Counted from the stretch's first letter, positions 42,771-51,867 are shown. The stretch is 64,000 nucleotides of DNA from Methylobacterium sp. J-068 (GCF_022829445.1 NZ_JAKSXY010000109.1:1-64000); one strand, 5' to 3'. Notes: generated by a model from the letters alone, not told the origin. A program made the numbers and translations.

Positions 42771-44467
42771 CACGCGGCCTCACGCAGGAGCCAGCGCTTC
42801 AGGATCTCGGCGGCCTGGGCCTCGTCGGTCTCGATCATCTGCTCCAGTCTCTTCTGCGGCGAGCGGTTCAGCTTCTCGGTGAGGTCTTCGATCATGCTGG
42901 CGACCGGGTTCGGGGCGGCGAGGCTCGGCACGTCGCCATTGGCCCCGACCACCTGTCCCGACGCGGCGGGAGCGGCGAGCGCCGCGTTCGGCGCGCTCGC
43001 GGCCAGGGCCTGCGCTTCGGCGGCCGCCGCGAGGGCGCGCGCCTCCTCCTGCTGCGCGGCCGGAATCTCCAGGATGGCGCGCATCGCCGGACGCAGGCCG
43101 AACCAGATCAGCAGGCCGGCCACCAGCAGGATGGTGCCCGCGTTGATCAGGGTGGCGGACTGGCGCATCAGCACGTCGGTCAGGCTGAGCGGCGCCACCG
43201 GCTCCAGGGGCTGGCCGTCGTTGACGAAGCCCACGGCGGCGACCTTCACGTTGTCGCCGCGATCCTTGTTGAAGCCGGCGGCCGAGCCGACGAGTTGCTC
43301 GATCTCGGCGACCTGGGCGTCGATGGCGGCCTTGCTCGCGTCGGGCCCGGCCAGAGCCGCGAGGCGGGCGCGGTTGACGAGGACGGCCACCGAGATCTGC
43401 TTGATGTTGTAGCCGTCGCTGACGGTCTGGATGGTCTTCGAGGAGATCTCGTAATTGGTGAGGTCCTCGCGCTTCTGGGTCTCGTTGCTGGCCGAGTCGT
43501 TGCCGTCCGAGCGGGCGCGCTGCTCGGGCAGGTTCCCTTGCGCGGAGGTCGGGCGCTGCGCGGCGTTGCGGTTCTGCGAGTTCTCGGTCTCGCGCACGGC
43601 GCGGGTCGAGCGCTCGACGCGCTGGTCGGGGTTGAAGATGGTCTCGTTCTGGACCGTCTTGTCGGTGTTGAGGCGGGCGGCGACGCTGACCTCGAAATTG
43701 CCGACGCCGAGATAGGGCGTCAGGGTCCGGCGGATGTTGTCCTGGACCTCGTGGCCGATGGTCTTCTCCAGGGTCGCCATCTTGCCGGTGGGCACGGCCG
43801 CCGCGTCGTCGCCCGAGAGCAGGAGCGAGCCGTCCGAACCGATCACGGTGACGCGGTCGGGCTTCATGCCGGGCACGGCGGAGGCGACGAGGTGGCGGAT
43901 CGACTGGGCGCCGCTGACGTCGTCGGCGGGCTCGGTGCGCACGACCACGGAGGCCGAGGGCGGCTGCTGGTCGCGGCGGAACGACCCCCTATCGGGCAGC
44001 ACGATGTGGACGCGGGCGGCCTTGACGCCCTTCATGCCCTGGATGGTGCGGGCGATCTCGCCCTCCAGGGCGCGGACGCGGGTCACCTCCTGCATGAACG
44101 AGGTCATGCCGAGCGACCCGAGATCGTTGAACAGCTCGTAGCCGGACTTGGCGCTCTGCGGCAGGCCCTTCTCGGCGAGCAGCATGCGGGCCTGGGCGGT
44201 GTGGCCGTAGGCGACGAGCACGGCGGCGCCGTCGGCGCTGACGTCGAAGGGGATGTTGGCGTCCTTCAGCACGCTGCCGATGCGCCCGACATCCTCGCGG
44301 CTGAGACCCGTATAGAGCGGCTCCTGGGCCGGACGGCTCAGGTAGTAGGCGCCGAGGCCGACGGCGAGGAAGACCACCACGCCGATGAGCGACAGGGCGG
44401 CGATGCGCCGCCCGCCCAGCGCGAGGATGTTGTTCCAGAGCCGTTCGGCGTGTTGGAGACCGGACAT
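42770..44467 (-). CDS. fliF: flagellar MS-ring protein FliF
   Basis: This is a 565-residue protein that builds the MS ring in the inner membrane. It has a membrane segment near 25-45, the YscJ/FliF domain (SRPAQEPLYTGLSREDVGRI to GMKGVKAARVHIVLPDRGSF), the FliF_C domain, a second membrane segment near 438-458 and a C-terminal FliG-binding tail (NRSPQKRLEQMIETDEAQAAEILKRWL, in part). It is the first gene of the fliF-to-transglycosylase unit. Confidence 0.96.
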   Translation of the reverse strand: MSGLQHAERLWNNILALGGRRIAALSLIGVVVFLAVGLGAYYLSRPAQEPLYTGLSREDVGRIGSVLKDANIPFDVSADGAAVLVAYGHTAQARMLLAEKGLPQSAKSGYELFNDLGSLGMTSFMQEVTRVRALEGEIARTIQGMKGVKAARVHIVLPDRGSFRRDQQPPSASVVVRTEPADDVSGAQSIRHLVASAVPGMKPDRVTVIGSDGSLLLSGDDAAAVPTGKMATLEKTIGHEVQDNIRRTLTPYLGVGNFEVSVAARLNTDKTVQNETIFNPDQRVERSTRAVRETENSQNRNAAQRPTSAQGNLPEQRARSDGNDSASNETQKREDLTNYEISSKTIQTVSDGYNIKQISVAVLVNRARLAALAGPDASKAAIDAQVAEIEQLVGSAAGFNKDRGDNVKVAAVGFVNDGQPLEPVAPLSLTDVLMRQSATLINAGTILLVAGLLIWFGLRPAMRAILEIPAAQQEEARALAAAAEAQALAASAPNAALAAPAASGQVVGANGDVPSLAAPNPVASMIEDLTEKLNRSPQKRLEQMIETDEAQAAEILKRWLLREAA

Positions 44468-44626
44468 TCGGTGGGCTGCTCCGCTTCGGATCCGCGATCC
44501 GATACGGTCCTCTCACCCGCCAGCCTTGCGCGAAGGTTGCGCCGCCGTGCGGGCGCGCCGCGATGTCCGAGAGCCGGCGGCCCACCGGCCGACCGCACCC
44601 GGACGTTGTCGGGCGCGGCGCGCGCC

Positions 44627-45298
44627 TCAATACGGGTGGCGGTCCGTCTTGTTCATCCAGGCCTCGTAGGCCTTCAGCCCGGTCTCGCGCTCGAAATTCT
44701 CACTGACCCGGATGCGGCGCTGATCCCAGGGCTTGGCGAAATCCTCGTACTGGAACGCGTCGTCGAAGCCGATCTTGCTCGTGTCCTTGAGGCTGGCGGC
44801 GAAGTAGACGTGATCGATGCGCGACCAGTAGATGGCGCTCATGCACATCGGGCACGGCGCGCCGTTGATGTAGATCTCGCAGCCCTTCAGCATCCTGGCC
44901 CGCTCGGTCACGGGGTCCGGGGAGCCGGGCTCGCGCGGGATCATCTCCAGGATCGTCCCGGCGCCGTACTCGCTGCCGAGCAGGGCCTTCGGGTTCAGCC
45001 GGGCGGAGGCATCCATGATGGCGGTGATCTCCGCATGGAAGACCGGGATGCCGGTCAGCAGGACACGGTTCTGGCCGCGCCCGATGATCTCCCCGTCCTT
45101 CACGATCACCGCTCCGAACGGGCCGCCCCACCCCTTCTCGACGGACTCGATCGCGAGCCGTGTCGCCTCCTCCATGAACGCCTTCTTGCCGGCTGGGACC
45201 GGGGCCGCCTGCGCGACGGCCCCCGGCGCCACGGCCATCGACATGCCGACCCCGACGGCGCTCGCCAGAAAGGCGCGCCGGCCCAGAACACCCGGCAT
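44627..45298 (-). CDS. Tat-exported nucleoside/cytosine deaminase-like protein
   Basis: This is a 223-residue zinc deaminase of the CDA/guanine-deaminase fold. Zinc ligands and the catalytic Glu are in VFHAEITAIM, and the second zinc site is APCPMCMSAIYWS. The N-terminus carries a twin-arginine signal (GRRAFLASAVGVGMSMAVAP, cleavage near 30), so it should be exported folded with metal. An upstream in-frame start at 45346 exists but would not improve the signal. It lies alone between fliF and fliP with an AT-rich, dyad-bearing leader. The substrate is probably a purine or pyrimidine base or an analogue. Confidence 0.88.
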   Translation of the reverse strand: MPGVLGRRAFLASAVGVGMSMAVAPGAVAQAAPVPAGKKAFMEEATRLAIESVEKGWGGPFGAVIVKDGEIIGRGQNRVLLTGIPVFHAEITAIMDASARLNPKALLGSEYGAGTILEMIPREPGSPDPVTERARMLKGCEIYINGAPCPMCMSAIYWSRIDHVYFAASLKDTSKIGFDDAFQYEDFAKPWDQRRIRVSENFERETGLKAYEAWMNKTDRHPY

Positions 45299-45364
45299 CG
45301 TACAATCGCCGGAATGTTCGGCCGAGCAGGAACAGGATCGAAACATTCAAGCTCTCCACAAATA

Positions 45365-45384
45365 TATCGTGCGAAGACACGATA
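45365..45384. promoter_or_regulatory. 7-bp inverted repeat upstream of the deaminase gene
   Basis: TATCGTG (45365-45371) and CACGATA (45378-45384) form a perfect dyad with a 6-nt spacer, 67-86 nt before the ATG. On the minus strand the second arm runs into TATATT, a possible -10. The size fits a GntR-, TetR- or LacI-type operator. The surrounding 45340-45480 is AT-rich for this genome. Confidence 0.5.
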
Positions 45385-45532
45385 CATAGTCCCGACGATC
45401 CGAGAAGCCGAAACGATCAACGTTCCCGCGCATCGGACAACATCATTTCCATCTCATGACACGAGGCCCTCGGACTTCGTCCGATGTCGACGCGAAATGA
45501 TTCATGATGGTGCGAGCGATCCGGACGGGATC

Positions 45533-46315
45533 TTAGAAAAAGGACCGCACCAACCCGCCGACCAGCATGTTCCAGCCGTCGATGAGGATGAAGAACAACA
45601 CCTTGAACGGCAGCGAGATCACGGTGGGGGGCAGCATCATCATGCCCATCGACATGATGATGGTCGACACGATCATGTCGATGACGAGGAAGGGCAGCGC
45701 GATCAGGAAGCCGATCTCGAAGCCGCGGCGCAGTTCCGAGATCATGAAGGCCGGGATCAGGATGCGCAGGTCGATCTTCTCACCGCCCTCGGCCTTGGGG
45801 ATGTTGCGGCTCGCCAGATCCGTGAAGGTCTGGAGATCCTTCGGGCGCACGTGGGTCGTCATGAACTCCCGGAACGGCTCGACGAGCTTCGGAATCGCCT
45901 CCTCCTCGGAGATGCGGTTCTCGGTGAGCGGTTTCAGGCCCTCGTTCCAGGCCCGGTCGAAGGTCGGCGCCATGACGTAGAACGTCATGAACAGCGACAG
46001 GCTGACGAGGAAGATGTTGGCCGGCGTGCTCTGGAGGCCGAGACCCGAGCGCAGGAAGGAGAAGGCGATGGCGAAGCGCGTGAAGCTCGTCACCATCACG
46101 AGCAGGCCCGGCGCCAGCGAGAGCACGGTGAGCAGCGCCACGAGCTGCAGGATGCGCCCGCTCGCCGCCCCGTTGCCGGCCGGCAGCAGCGCGTCGAGGG
46201 CGGGCAGCCCCGTGGCCGATTGCGCGAGCGCCGGCCCGGTGAGGGCGAGGCCGGCGGCCAGGGTGGCGGCCAGGGCAGCGGCGACGGGGAGCGCCAGGGT
46301 GGTGAACGGTTTCAT
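45533..46315 (-). CDS. fliP: flagellar export gate protein FliP
   Basis: This is a 260-residue membrane protein of the type III export gate. A signal sequence (residues 1-32, ALAQS) is followed by four membrane segments. LVMVTSFTRFAIAFSFLRSGLG and the stretch FEIGFLIALPFLVIDMIVST are strongly conserved in FliP. It lies downstream of fliL, and its stop lies about 230 nt from the deaminase start. Confidence 0.96.
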   Translation of the reverse strand: MKPFTTLALPVAAALAATLAAGLALTGPALAQSATGLPALDALLPAGNGAASGRILQLVALLTVLSLAPGLLVMVTSFTRFAIAFSFLRSGLGLQSTPANIFLVSLSLFMTFYVMAPTFDRAWNEGLKPLTENRISEEEAIPKLVEPFREFMTTHVRPKDLQTFTDLASRNIPKAEGGEKIDLRILIPAFMISELRRGFEIGFLIALPFLVIDMIVSTIIMSMGMMMLPPTVISLPFKVLFFILIDGWNMLVGGLVRSFF

Positions 46316-46338
46316 CGGGGTTCCGTCGGCTCCGCGCC

Positions 46339-46830
46339 CTACTGCACCACCAGCATCTCGACGATCAGCTCGTTCACCTGCCCCTTCGTGCGCAGGGCGA
46401 CGCGCTCGTTGAGGTCTTCGCGCAGGTGCAAGAGGCCGCTGGCGCCCTCGATCTGCTTCATCGTGACGGTGCGCAGGTAGGCCAGGATGTCGGCGCGGAT
46501 CTCGGCGAGCGCCACGTCGGGGTTCGGCACGGTGCCGGTCTTGAACACCACGGAGGATTCGAGGCGGACCCAGGCGTCGTTGGCGTCGGCGAGGTTGGTC
46601 ACCACCGAACCGACGCTGCGGAGCGCGAGGTCGCCGGTGTATTTCAACACCTTCACGGCCTTGTCCTCCTCGTCCTTCTTCTTGACGTCCACGGCCTTCT
46701 CGACGGTGGAGAGAAGGTACATCCCGAGGCCGCCGCCGGTGCCGATGGCCACCAGGCTGGTGAGCGCGAGGGCCGCGATCCAGCCCTTGCCCCCCTTCTT
46801 CGGCTCCGTCTTGTCGTCCTTGGCGGCCAT
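46339..46830 (-). CDS. fliL: flagellar basal body-associated protein FliL
   Basis: This is a 163-residue membrane protein that supports the stator. A Lys-rich cytoplasmic start (AAKDDKTEPKKGGKG) leads into one membrane segment near 17-40, and the periplasmic domain ends with LREDLNERVALRTKGQVNELIVEMLVVQ, typical for FliL. The gap of 23 nt to fliP suggests one transcript. A second protein with a FliL-like domain is at 55271-55717. Confidence 0.92.
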   Translation of the reverse strand: MAAKDDKTEPKKGGKGWIAALALTSLVAIGTGGGLGMYLLSTVEKAVDVKKKDEEDKAVKVLKYTGDLALRSVGSVVTNLADANDAWVRLESSVVFKTGTVPNPDVALAEIRADILAYLRTVTMKQIEGASGLLHLREDLNERVALRTKGQVNELIVEMLVVQ

Positions 46831-46867
46831 GGGTCGCGTCCTGCTGATCGGTTCGGGGCGGCGTCAT

Positions 46868-47000
46868 GCCAAATCCGGTCGATCCCTTCGGGATGGTGGA
46901 TCTGGGGATGGCGGATCTGGAGATGGCGGATCCGGGCTTCGCTCCGGCGCCGCGCGGGCTGAGCGATCCTGTCTCCGCTTCGATCGAGCGGAGACAGGAT
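46868..47000. repeat. dispersed intergenic repeat, family A, copy 2, with strong palindrome
   Basis: This fills the space between fliL and flgH. It shares CAAATCCGGTCGATCCCTTC and the GGGATGG extension with copy 1 at 7975, and then has GATGGCGGATC-type units repeated three times (46892-46932). It ends in a perfect 14-bp palindrome: ATCCTGTCTCCGCT (46966-46979) and AGCGGAGACAGGAT (46987-47000) around TCGATCG. The last base belongs to the flgH stop codon. Confidence 0.8.
46966..47000 (-). terminator. 14-bp perfect hairpin at the flgH stop
   Basis: The stem 46966-46979/46987-47000 with a 7-nt loop starts at the stop codon of flgH. No T run follows on either strand, so intrinsic termination may be partial. 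Since fliL and fliP follow in the same direction, it may lower their expression or mark RNA processing. Confidence 0.5.
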
Positions 47001-47734
47001 CAGAACGGCGCCAGGGTCTCGAAGACCTGCTGGCCGAGGCTCGGCCCCTGCACGTCGGTGATGCGGCCGCGCCCGCCATACGAGACGCGCGCCTCGGCGA
47101 TCTTGTCGTAATCGATGGTGTTCTTGCGCGAGATGTCGCGCGGCCGCACGATGCCCGCGACGGTGAGCACGCGGACCTCGTTGTTCACCCGCACCTCCTG
47201 CGAGCCGCTGATGACGACGTTGCCGTTGGGCATCTGCTCGGTGACGATGGCGGCGACCGACAGGCGCAGGACCTCCGAGCGGTCGATGTTGCCCGCCCCC
47301 TTGGTCTCGGTGCCCGAGCGGATGCCCGCATCGGCGGTGGCAGCGTCCTTCAGGCCCGAGACGCCGTAGCCGAAGTCGAAGCCGAGGCTCGATTTCTGGC
47401 TGCGGGAACGGTCGCTCGAATTGCCGAACTGCGCCTTGTCGTCGATGAGGATCGACACCGTGACGACGTCGCCGACGTTGCGGGCGCGCGGGTCCTGGAA
47501 GATCTCGGCGCTGCCGGGGGCCCAGGTCGAGTGGTAGCTGCGCCGCCCCAGCGAGCCGTAGGTGGTGGGCAGCGCCTCGCGCGGCGGCTGCAACCCGGTG
47601 CCGATCGGCGTCAGGAGCGGCGGCTGGCCCATGCGGTCGAGGGAGGAATTGCAGGCGGCCAGCGCCGGGGCGAGGAGGGCCAGGAGAAGGCCGGCGCGCG
47701 CGGGGCCGGAGGCCGACGTCAGGAGATCGCGCAT
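47000..47734 (-). CDS. flgH: flagellar L-ring protein FlgH
   Basis: This is a 244-residue outer-membrane lipoprotein. The lipobox ends at Cys28 (ALAAC), so the mature protein would be acylated. Conserved FlgH segments are DPRARNVGDVVTVSILIDDKA, SRSQKSSLGFDFGYGVSGL, GNVVISGSQEVRVNNEVRVL, VAGIVRPRDISRKNTI and the closing GPSLGQQVFETLAPF. Its ATG shares a base with the motE stop. It is followed by the hairpin at 46966-47000. Confidence 0.95.
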   Translation of the reverse strand: MRDLLTSASGPARAGLLLALLAPALAACNSSLDRMGQPPLLTPIGTGLQPPREALPTTYGSLGRRSYHSTWAPGSAEIFQDPRARNVGDVVTVSILIDDKAQFGNSSDRSRSQKSSLGFDFGYGVSGLKDAATADAGIRSGTETKGAGNIDRSEVLRLSVAAIVTEQMPNGNVVISGSQEVRVNNEVRVLTVAGIVRPRDISRKNTIDYDKIAEARVSYGGRGRITDVQGPSLGQQVFETLAPF

Positions 47735-48573
47735 CAGGATTTCTCGCTCTCGCGGGCTTTCTTGCCCAGTTCGGTCATCGCCCGGGCCAACTGCGCGGCG
47801 CGCGCGGCCTCCATCTCGCTCAGGATCGCGCTCGCGGTGCGGGCGTTGAGCTTGGTCAGGATCGCGGCCGCCGCGTCGCCCGGCATGTTGGCGAGTTGCA
47901 GCGCGGCGGCATCCGCCCGCATCTTGGTGTAGATCGCCACCACGCCGTCGTCGGCCTTGGCCAGGAACTCGTTGCGGCGGGCGAGCCAGCTCTCGTATTC
48001 GGCGCGCTTGGCCTCGAGCTTGGCGATGCGCTCCTCGACCTGGCGCTCCAGGGCGGCGAGCTGCTCCTTCTGCCAGGCGAAGCGCGCATCGGCGGCGGCA
48101 TCCGCGATGCTGGCGCAATAGGCGGAGGGCTTGGGCGCAGGCTTGACGGGCTCGGGCGCCGGCTCGGGCGCCTTGACGTCGGCCACCTGCACCGGCTCGG
48201 CGGGCTTTGCCATCTCGGCGCGCGGCTCGGCCGCGACCGCCGTCTCGGCGGGCCTGTCGAGGGCCTTGTCGACGGGCTTGTCGACGGGCTTGGCGGCCAC
48301 GGACAGCTTCGACGCGGCGGGCTTCGCGGCGGCCTTGGGAAGCGGGCCGGGATTCATGCCCGAGACGGGCGCCCCCGAGACGGTCGGCTTGACGCCCTCG
48401 ACGGCGCGGGCCGGACCGAGCCAGAGGGTCGCCGCGGCCAGGAGCCCCAGGAACAGGAGGACGCGCAGGGCCATGAGGGGGAGCCACGGGGCGGGCCCGC
48501 CGAGGGGCGGCCGCCGGACCACGAGCCGGGCCATGTCGCGCGCGCCGCTCCGCGCCATCGAGGGGACGCTCAT
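47734..48573 (-). CDS. motE: MotE-like periplasmic chaperone (MgtE-N type domain)
   Basis: This is a 279-residue protein. A hydrophobic N-terminal segment near 30-55 would be a signal or anchor. A Pro/Lys/Ala-rich part follows, then a long coiled coil (KEQLAALERQVEERIAKLEAK) and a C-terminal helical domain (LQLANMPGDAAAAILTKLNA, TASAILSEMEAARAAQL) of the MgtE-N/MotE type. In Sinorhizobium MotE assists folding of MotC. It overlaps flgI by four bases and flgH by one, so it is fully embedded in the ring operon. Confidence 0.78.
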   Translation of the reverse strand: MSVPSMARSGARDMARLVVRRPPLGGPAPWLPLMALRVLLFLGLLAAATLWLGPARAVEGVKPTVSGAPVSGMNPGPLPKAAAKPAASKLSVAAKPVDKPVDKALDRPAETAVAAEPRAEMAKPAEPVQVADVKAPEPAPEPVKPAPKPSAYCASIADAAADARFAWQKEQLAALERQVEERIAKLEAKRAEYESWLARRNEFLAKADDGVVAIYTKMRADAAALQLANMPGDAAAAILTKLNARTASAILSEMEAARAAQLARAMTELGKKARESEKS

Positions 48574-49685
48574 TGCACCACGAGCTCCGCCTGGAGGGCT
48601 CCGGAGGTCTTCACCGCCTGGAGGATGGAGATGATGTCGCTGGGCTTCAGGCCGACATTGTTGAGGCCGCGCACCAGCGTCTGGAGGTCGGAGCCGCCGA
48701 TGATCGCCATGCGGCCCGACTGCTCGTTGACCGAGACCTCGGTGCGCGGGACCACGGCGGTCTGGCCGTTCGAGAAGGGCGCGGGCTGGGAGACCTCGGG
48801 GGCTTCCGTCACCCGCACGGTGAGGTTGCCGTGGGTCACCGCCACCGTGGAGATCTGGACGTTGCGGCCGATCACCACCGTGCCGGTGCGCTGGTCGACG
48901 ACGACCCGGGCCGGCGTGTCGGGATTGACCGTGAGGTCGCCGACCTCGGCGACGAAGCGGGTCTGGGCGATGTTGCTCGGCCGCATCAGCGCGATGGCGC
49001 GCTGGTCGCGCGGGGCGGCGACGCGGCGGCCGAAGCGGGCCAGCGCGTAGGCGTTGATGGCGTCGGCCACCATCGTGGCGGTCTTGAAGTCGGGGTTCTT
49101 CAGCTCGAAGACGAGTTCGGGCAGGTCGCGGAAGGTGCCCGGGACCTCGCGCTCGATCAGGGCGCCGTTGGGGATGCGGCCGGCCGTGGGCACGCCCTGC
49201 GTCACGCTCTCGGCTTGGCCGCCGACGACGAAGCCCGAGACCGCGAGCGGCCCCTGCGCGGCGGCGTAGGTCAGGCTGTCGCCGCCCATCAGGGGCGTCA
49301 TCAGCAGGGTGCCGCCCTTGAGGGAGGTGGCGTCGCCGAGCGAGGTCACGGTCACGTCGATGCGCGAGCCGGTGCCGGTATAGGGCGGCAGGTCGGCGGT
49401 CACCATCACGGCGGCGACGTTGCGGGTGCGCAGGCGGGCGTCGCGCACGTTGATGCCCATGCGGTCGAGCATCGATTGCAGGGATTGCTCGGTGAACTGC
49501 GCGTTGCGCAGCGTATCGCCGGTGCCCTGAAGGCCGGTGACGAGGCCGTAGCCCACGAGCTGGTTGTCACGCACGCCCTTCAGGGTGGCGATGTCCTTGA
49601 TCCGGGTGCCGGCCTGGGCGGGCGTCGGCAGCGCGAGGAGCACGGCCGCGACCAGTGCCGGGAATGTCGCCAGGAGGCGGCGCAT
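48570..49685 (-). CDS. flgI: flagellar P-ring protein FlgI
   Basis: This is a 371-residue periplasmic ring protein with a signal peptide (residues 1-25, PAQAG). The mature start TRIKDIATLKGVRDNQLVGY is the family signature, as are GLQGTGDTLRNAQFTEQSL, RIDVTVTSLGDATSLKGGTLL and the closing GLNNVGLKPSDIISILQA. It lies between flgA and motE with overlapping codons on both sides. Confidence 0.96.
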   Translation of the reverse strand: MRRLLATFPALVAAVLLALPTPAQAGTRIKDIATLKGVRDNQLVGYGLVTGLQGTGDTLRNAQFTEQSLQSMLDRMGINVRDARLRTRNVAAVMVTADLPPYTGTGSRIDVTVTSLGDATSLKGGTLLMTPLMGGDSLTYAAAQGPLAVSGFVVGGQAESVTQGVPTAGRIPNGALIEREVPGTFRDLPELVFELKNPDFKTATMVADAINAYALARFGRRVAAPRDQRAIALMRPSNIAQTRFVAEVGDLTVNPDTPARVVVDQRTGTVVIGRNVQISTVAVTHGNLTVRVTEAPEVSQPAPFSNGQTAVVPRTEVSVNEQSGRMAIIGGSDLQTLVRGLNNVGLKPSDIISILQAVKTSGALQAELVVQ

Positions 49686-50155
49686 CAGCGGTCCCCGGTC
49701 CGGATTCGGCCGTCGGCCATCACGGTGCCGAGGACGATGCGGTTGGTGTCGGTGTTGCGCACGCGGATGACGTCGCCGAGGCCGCCGTTCTGGAGCGGCG
49801 CCCCGACTGCGGTGATGAGGAGGCCGTGCTCCTCGAACACGATCTGCGTCGGCGTGCCCCGGCTGACGAGGCGCGGATCGTCGACGGCGTTCACCGGAAC
49901 GGGCTCGCCCGGCAGCAGCATGCGCCGCGCGATGCGCCCCGCGATGGCCATCGGCGCGTCGACGACGGCGGTGCGCGCCCGGAAGGTCTCGGGATAGGCC
50001 TGCATCCGCAGCATCGATTCCTTGATCGTGTCGCCGGGATAGATCGTCACCGTCGGCACCGGCAGCATCAGGTCCTCGGCCCGCGCGGACCCAAGGCCGA
50101 GCGCGAGGCCGAGGCCGAGGGCCGCGATGTGCCCGGTGAAGCTGGGAAAACCCAT
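49685..50155 (-). CDS. flgA: flagellar P-ring assembly chaperone FlgA
   Basis: This is a 156-residue periplasmic chaperone with a signal peptide (residues 1-26, GSARAED). The SAF-type C-terminal part holds ARRMLLPGEPVPVNAVDDPR, VFEEHGLLITAVGAPLQNG and IRVRNTDTNRIVLGTVMADG, typical for FlgA. It is short, as FlgA proteins of alphaproteobacteria often are. Its stop overlaps the flgI start. Confidence 0.93.
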   Translation of the reverse strand: MGFPSFTGHIAALGLGLALGLGSARAEDLMLPVPTVTIYPGDTIKESMLRMQAYPETFRARTAVVDAPMAIAGRIARRMLLPGEPVPVNAVDDPRLVSRGTPTQIVFEEHGLLITAVGAPLQNGGLGDVIRVRNTDTNRIVLGTVMADGRIRTGDR

Positions 50156-50287
50156 GACGTGCTTGCGCCCTTGATGGAGGCCCGGACGGGCGACCGGCGG
50201 CTCCGGCGGCGGGCCGGAGCCCGCCGTCGCCGCGCGAATGTGGAGGGGTCGGAATCAGGCGCCGGCGGCGCCGGAACGGACTTGTGC

Positions 50288-51076
50288 CTAGCGGATGCCC
50301 TTCGAGACCGTGCCGGCCATCTCGTCGGCGGCCTGGATCACCTTCGAGTTCATCTCGAAGGCGCGCTGGGCCGTGATCATGTTGGTGATCTCCTTGACGG
50401 GATCGACGTTCGAGCTCTCGAGGTAGCCCTGCTGGAGCTTGCCGAAGCTCGGATCGCCCGGCACGCCCGTCACCGCCGCGCCCGAGGCCGGGGTCTCGCG
50501 GTAGAGCCCGTTGCCCAGGGGCTCCAGGCCGGAATCATTGGCGAAGTTCGCGATGGTGATCTGTCCGAGGTTCTGTTGCGCGACCTGCCCGTCGATCTTG
50601 GCGAAGACCTGGCCCGACTGGTTGATGGTCACGTCGACGGCGCCCGTCGGGATGAGGATCGCGGGATCGAGGGCGTAGCCTTCGAGCGTCACGATCTGGC
50701 CCGTGCTGCTGCGGTTGAACGCGCCCGCGCGGGTGTAGTTGATCTCGCCCGAGGGGCTGGTGATCTGGAAGTAGCCGCGTCCGTTCACCGCCAGGTCGAG
50801 CTGGTTCGAGGTCTGGGCGAGCGGCCCCTGGCGGTGCAGGTTGCGGATCGCGGCGGTGCGCACGCCGAGGCCCAGCATCGCCCCCTCGGGCACCGGCTCC
50901 TGGCCGGCCTGGTTCGGGGCGCCCTGCTGGCGCTCGGCCTGGTAGAGCAGGTCGGTGAACTCGGCCCGCGCGCCCTTGAACCCGGTGGTGTTCAGGTTGG
51001 CGATGTTGTTGGCGATGACCTCGAGGTTCATCTGCTGGGCGTTCATGCCCGTGGCCGCGATGGCGAGCGCTCTCAT
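50288..51076 (-). CDS. flgG: flagellar distal rod protein FlgG
   Basis: This is a 262-residue rod protein. The N-terminal coiled-coil motif [33 protein letters not shown] (in part), the [14 protein letters not shown]-type core and the C-terminal [21 protein letters not shown] and [14 protein letters not shown] are all diagnostic for FlgG. The gap to flgA is 132 nt, larger than elsewhere in the operon. No flgF gene is in the window. Confidence 0.97.
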   Translation of the reverse strand: MRALAIAATGMNAQQMNLEVIANNIANLNTTGFKGARAEFTDLLYQAERQQGAPNQAGQEPVPEGAMLGLGVRTAAIRNLHRQGPLAQTSNQLDLAVNGRGYFQITSPSGEINYTRAGAFNRSSTGQIVTLEGYALDPAILIPTGAVDVTINQSGQVFAKIDGQVAQQNLGQITIANFANDSGLEPLGNGLYRETPASGAAVTGVPGDPSFGKLQQGYLESSNVDPVKEITNMITAQRAFEMNSKVIQAADEMAGTVSKGIR

Positions 51077-51095
51077 GTCGGCGGGTTCCTATCTT

Positions 51096-51440
51096 CTAGA
51101 TCGGCATGCGGCTGAGTTCGAGATAGGCGGCGACCACCTTGTCCCGGACCGCGATGGCCGTCTGCAGGCTCTGCTCGGCATCCATCACGGCCTCGACGAC
51201 CTGCTGGGTCGTGGCCTTGCCCTGGATGCCCGAGATGGCGGTGGCCTCGCCGGTGCGCAGGGAGGTGCGCAGGCCGGTGGCGAGCTGGGCCATGACCTCG
51301 CCGAAATCGGTGCCGGCGCCGGCGCTGCCGGCCGCCGGCATCACGGGGATGCTGGTGCGGGCCAGCGGTGCGGCCGCGTCCGTGCGGGTGATGCCGGCGG
51401 CCCGGTCGAAGGCGGCGAGCGAGGTGAGGGCTTCGATCAT
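51096..51440 (-). CDS. fliE: flagellar MS ring-rod junction protein FliE
   Basis: This is a 114-residue export substrate that joins the MS ring to the rod. The C-terminal part (TTQQVVEAVMDAEQSLQTAIAVRDKVVAAYLELSRMPI in segments) is the FliE signature. The N-terminal half is variable and Ala-rich. It lies between flgC (10 nt upstream) and flgG. Confidence 0.94.
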   Translation of the reverse strand: MIEALTSLAAFDRAAGITRTDAAAPLARTSIPVMPAAGSAGAGTDFGEVMAQLATGLRTSLRTGEATAISGIQGKATTQQVVEAVMDAEQSLQTAIAVRDKVVAAYLELSRMPI

Positions 51441-51450
51441 CGCGTTCGTC

Positions 51451-51867
51451 TCAGGTTCGCAGGAGGTCGATGACGCTGGCGACCATGGCGCGAGCCTGCT
51501 TGATCACCTGCACGTTGGCTTCGAAGGAGCGGTTGGCCTCGCGGATGTCGGCCATCTCCAGCAACACGTTGACGTTGGGCATCTTCACGTTGCCGTCGGC
51601 ATCGGCCGCCGGGTTGCCGGGGTCGCGCTCGATGCGGAACGGCGCCTCGTCGGTGCCGATCTTCTGGAGCCGGACCGAGGTCCCGCCGGCGGCGCGGTCC
51701 AGCGCCGCCCGGAACGTCACGGTCTTGCGGGCATAGGGGTCGGCGCCCGGCCCGTCCCCGACGGATTGCGCGTTGGCGACGTTCTCGGCGGCGATGCGCA
51801 GGCGCAGGGACTGCGCCTCCATGCCGGCGCTGGCGAGCCGGGTCGAGGCGGCGAGCGGATCGATCAT
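51451..51867 (-). CDS. flgC: flagellar proximal rod protein FlgC
   Basis: This is a 138-residue rod protein. STRLASAGMEAQSLRLRIAAENVANAQS at the N-terminus (in part) and MPNVNVLLEMADIREANRSFEANVQVIKQA at the C-terminus (in part) are the family signature. Its ATG overlaps the flgB stop by one base. Confidence 0.96.
   Translation of the reverse strand: MIDPLAASTRLASAGMEAQSLRLRIAAENVANAQSVGDGPGADPYARKTVTFRAALDRAAGGTSVRLQKIGTDEAPFRIERDPGNPAADADGNVKMPNVNVLLEMADIREANRSFEANVQVIKQARAMVASVIDLLRT

Noticed and set aside
42530-46480. Open frame of over 1300 codons on the plus strand opposite fliF, the deaminase and fliP
   Set aside because: It crosses three conserved genes on the other strand and has no domain or plausible composition; it is a GC artefact.
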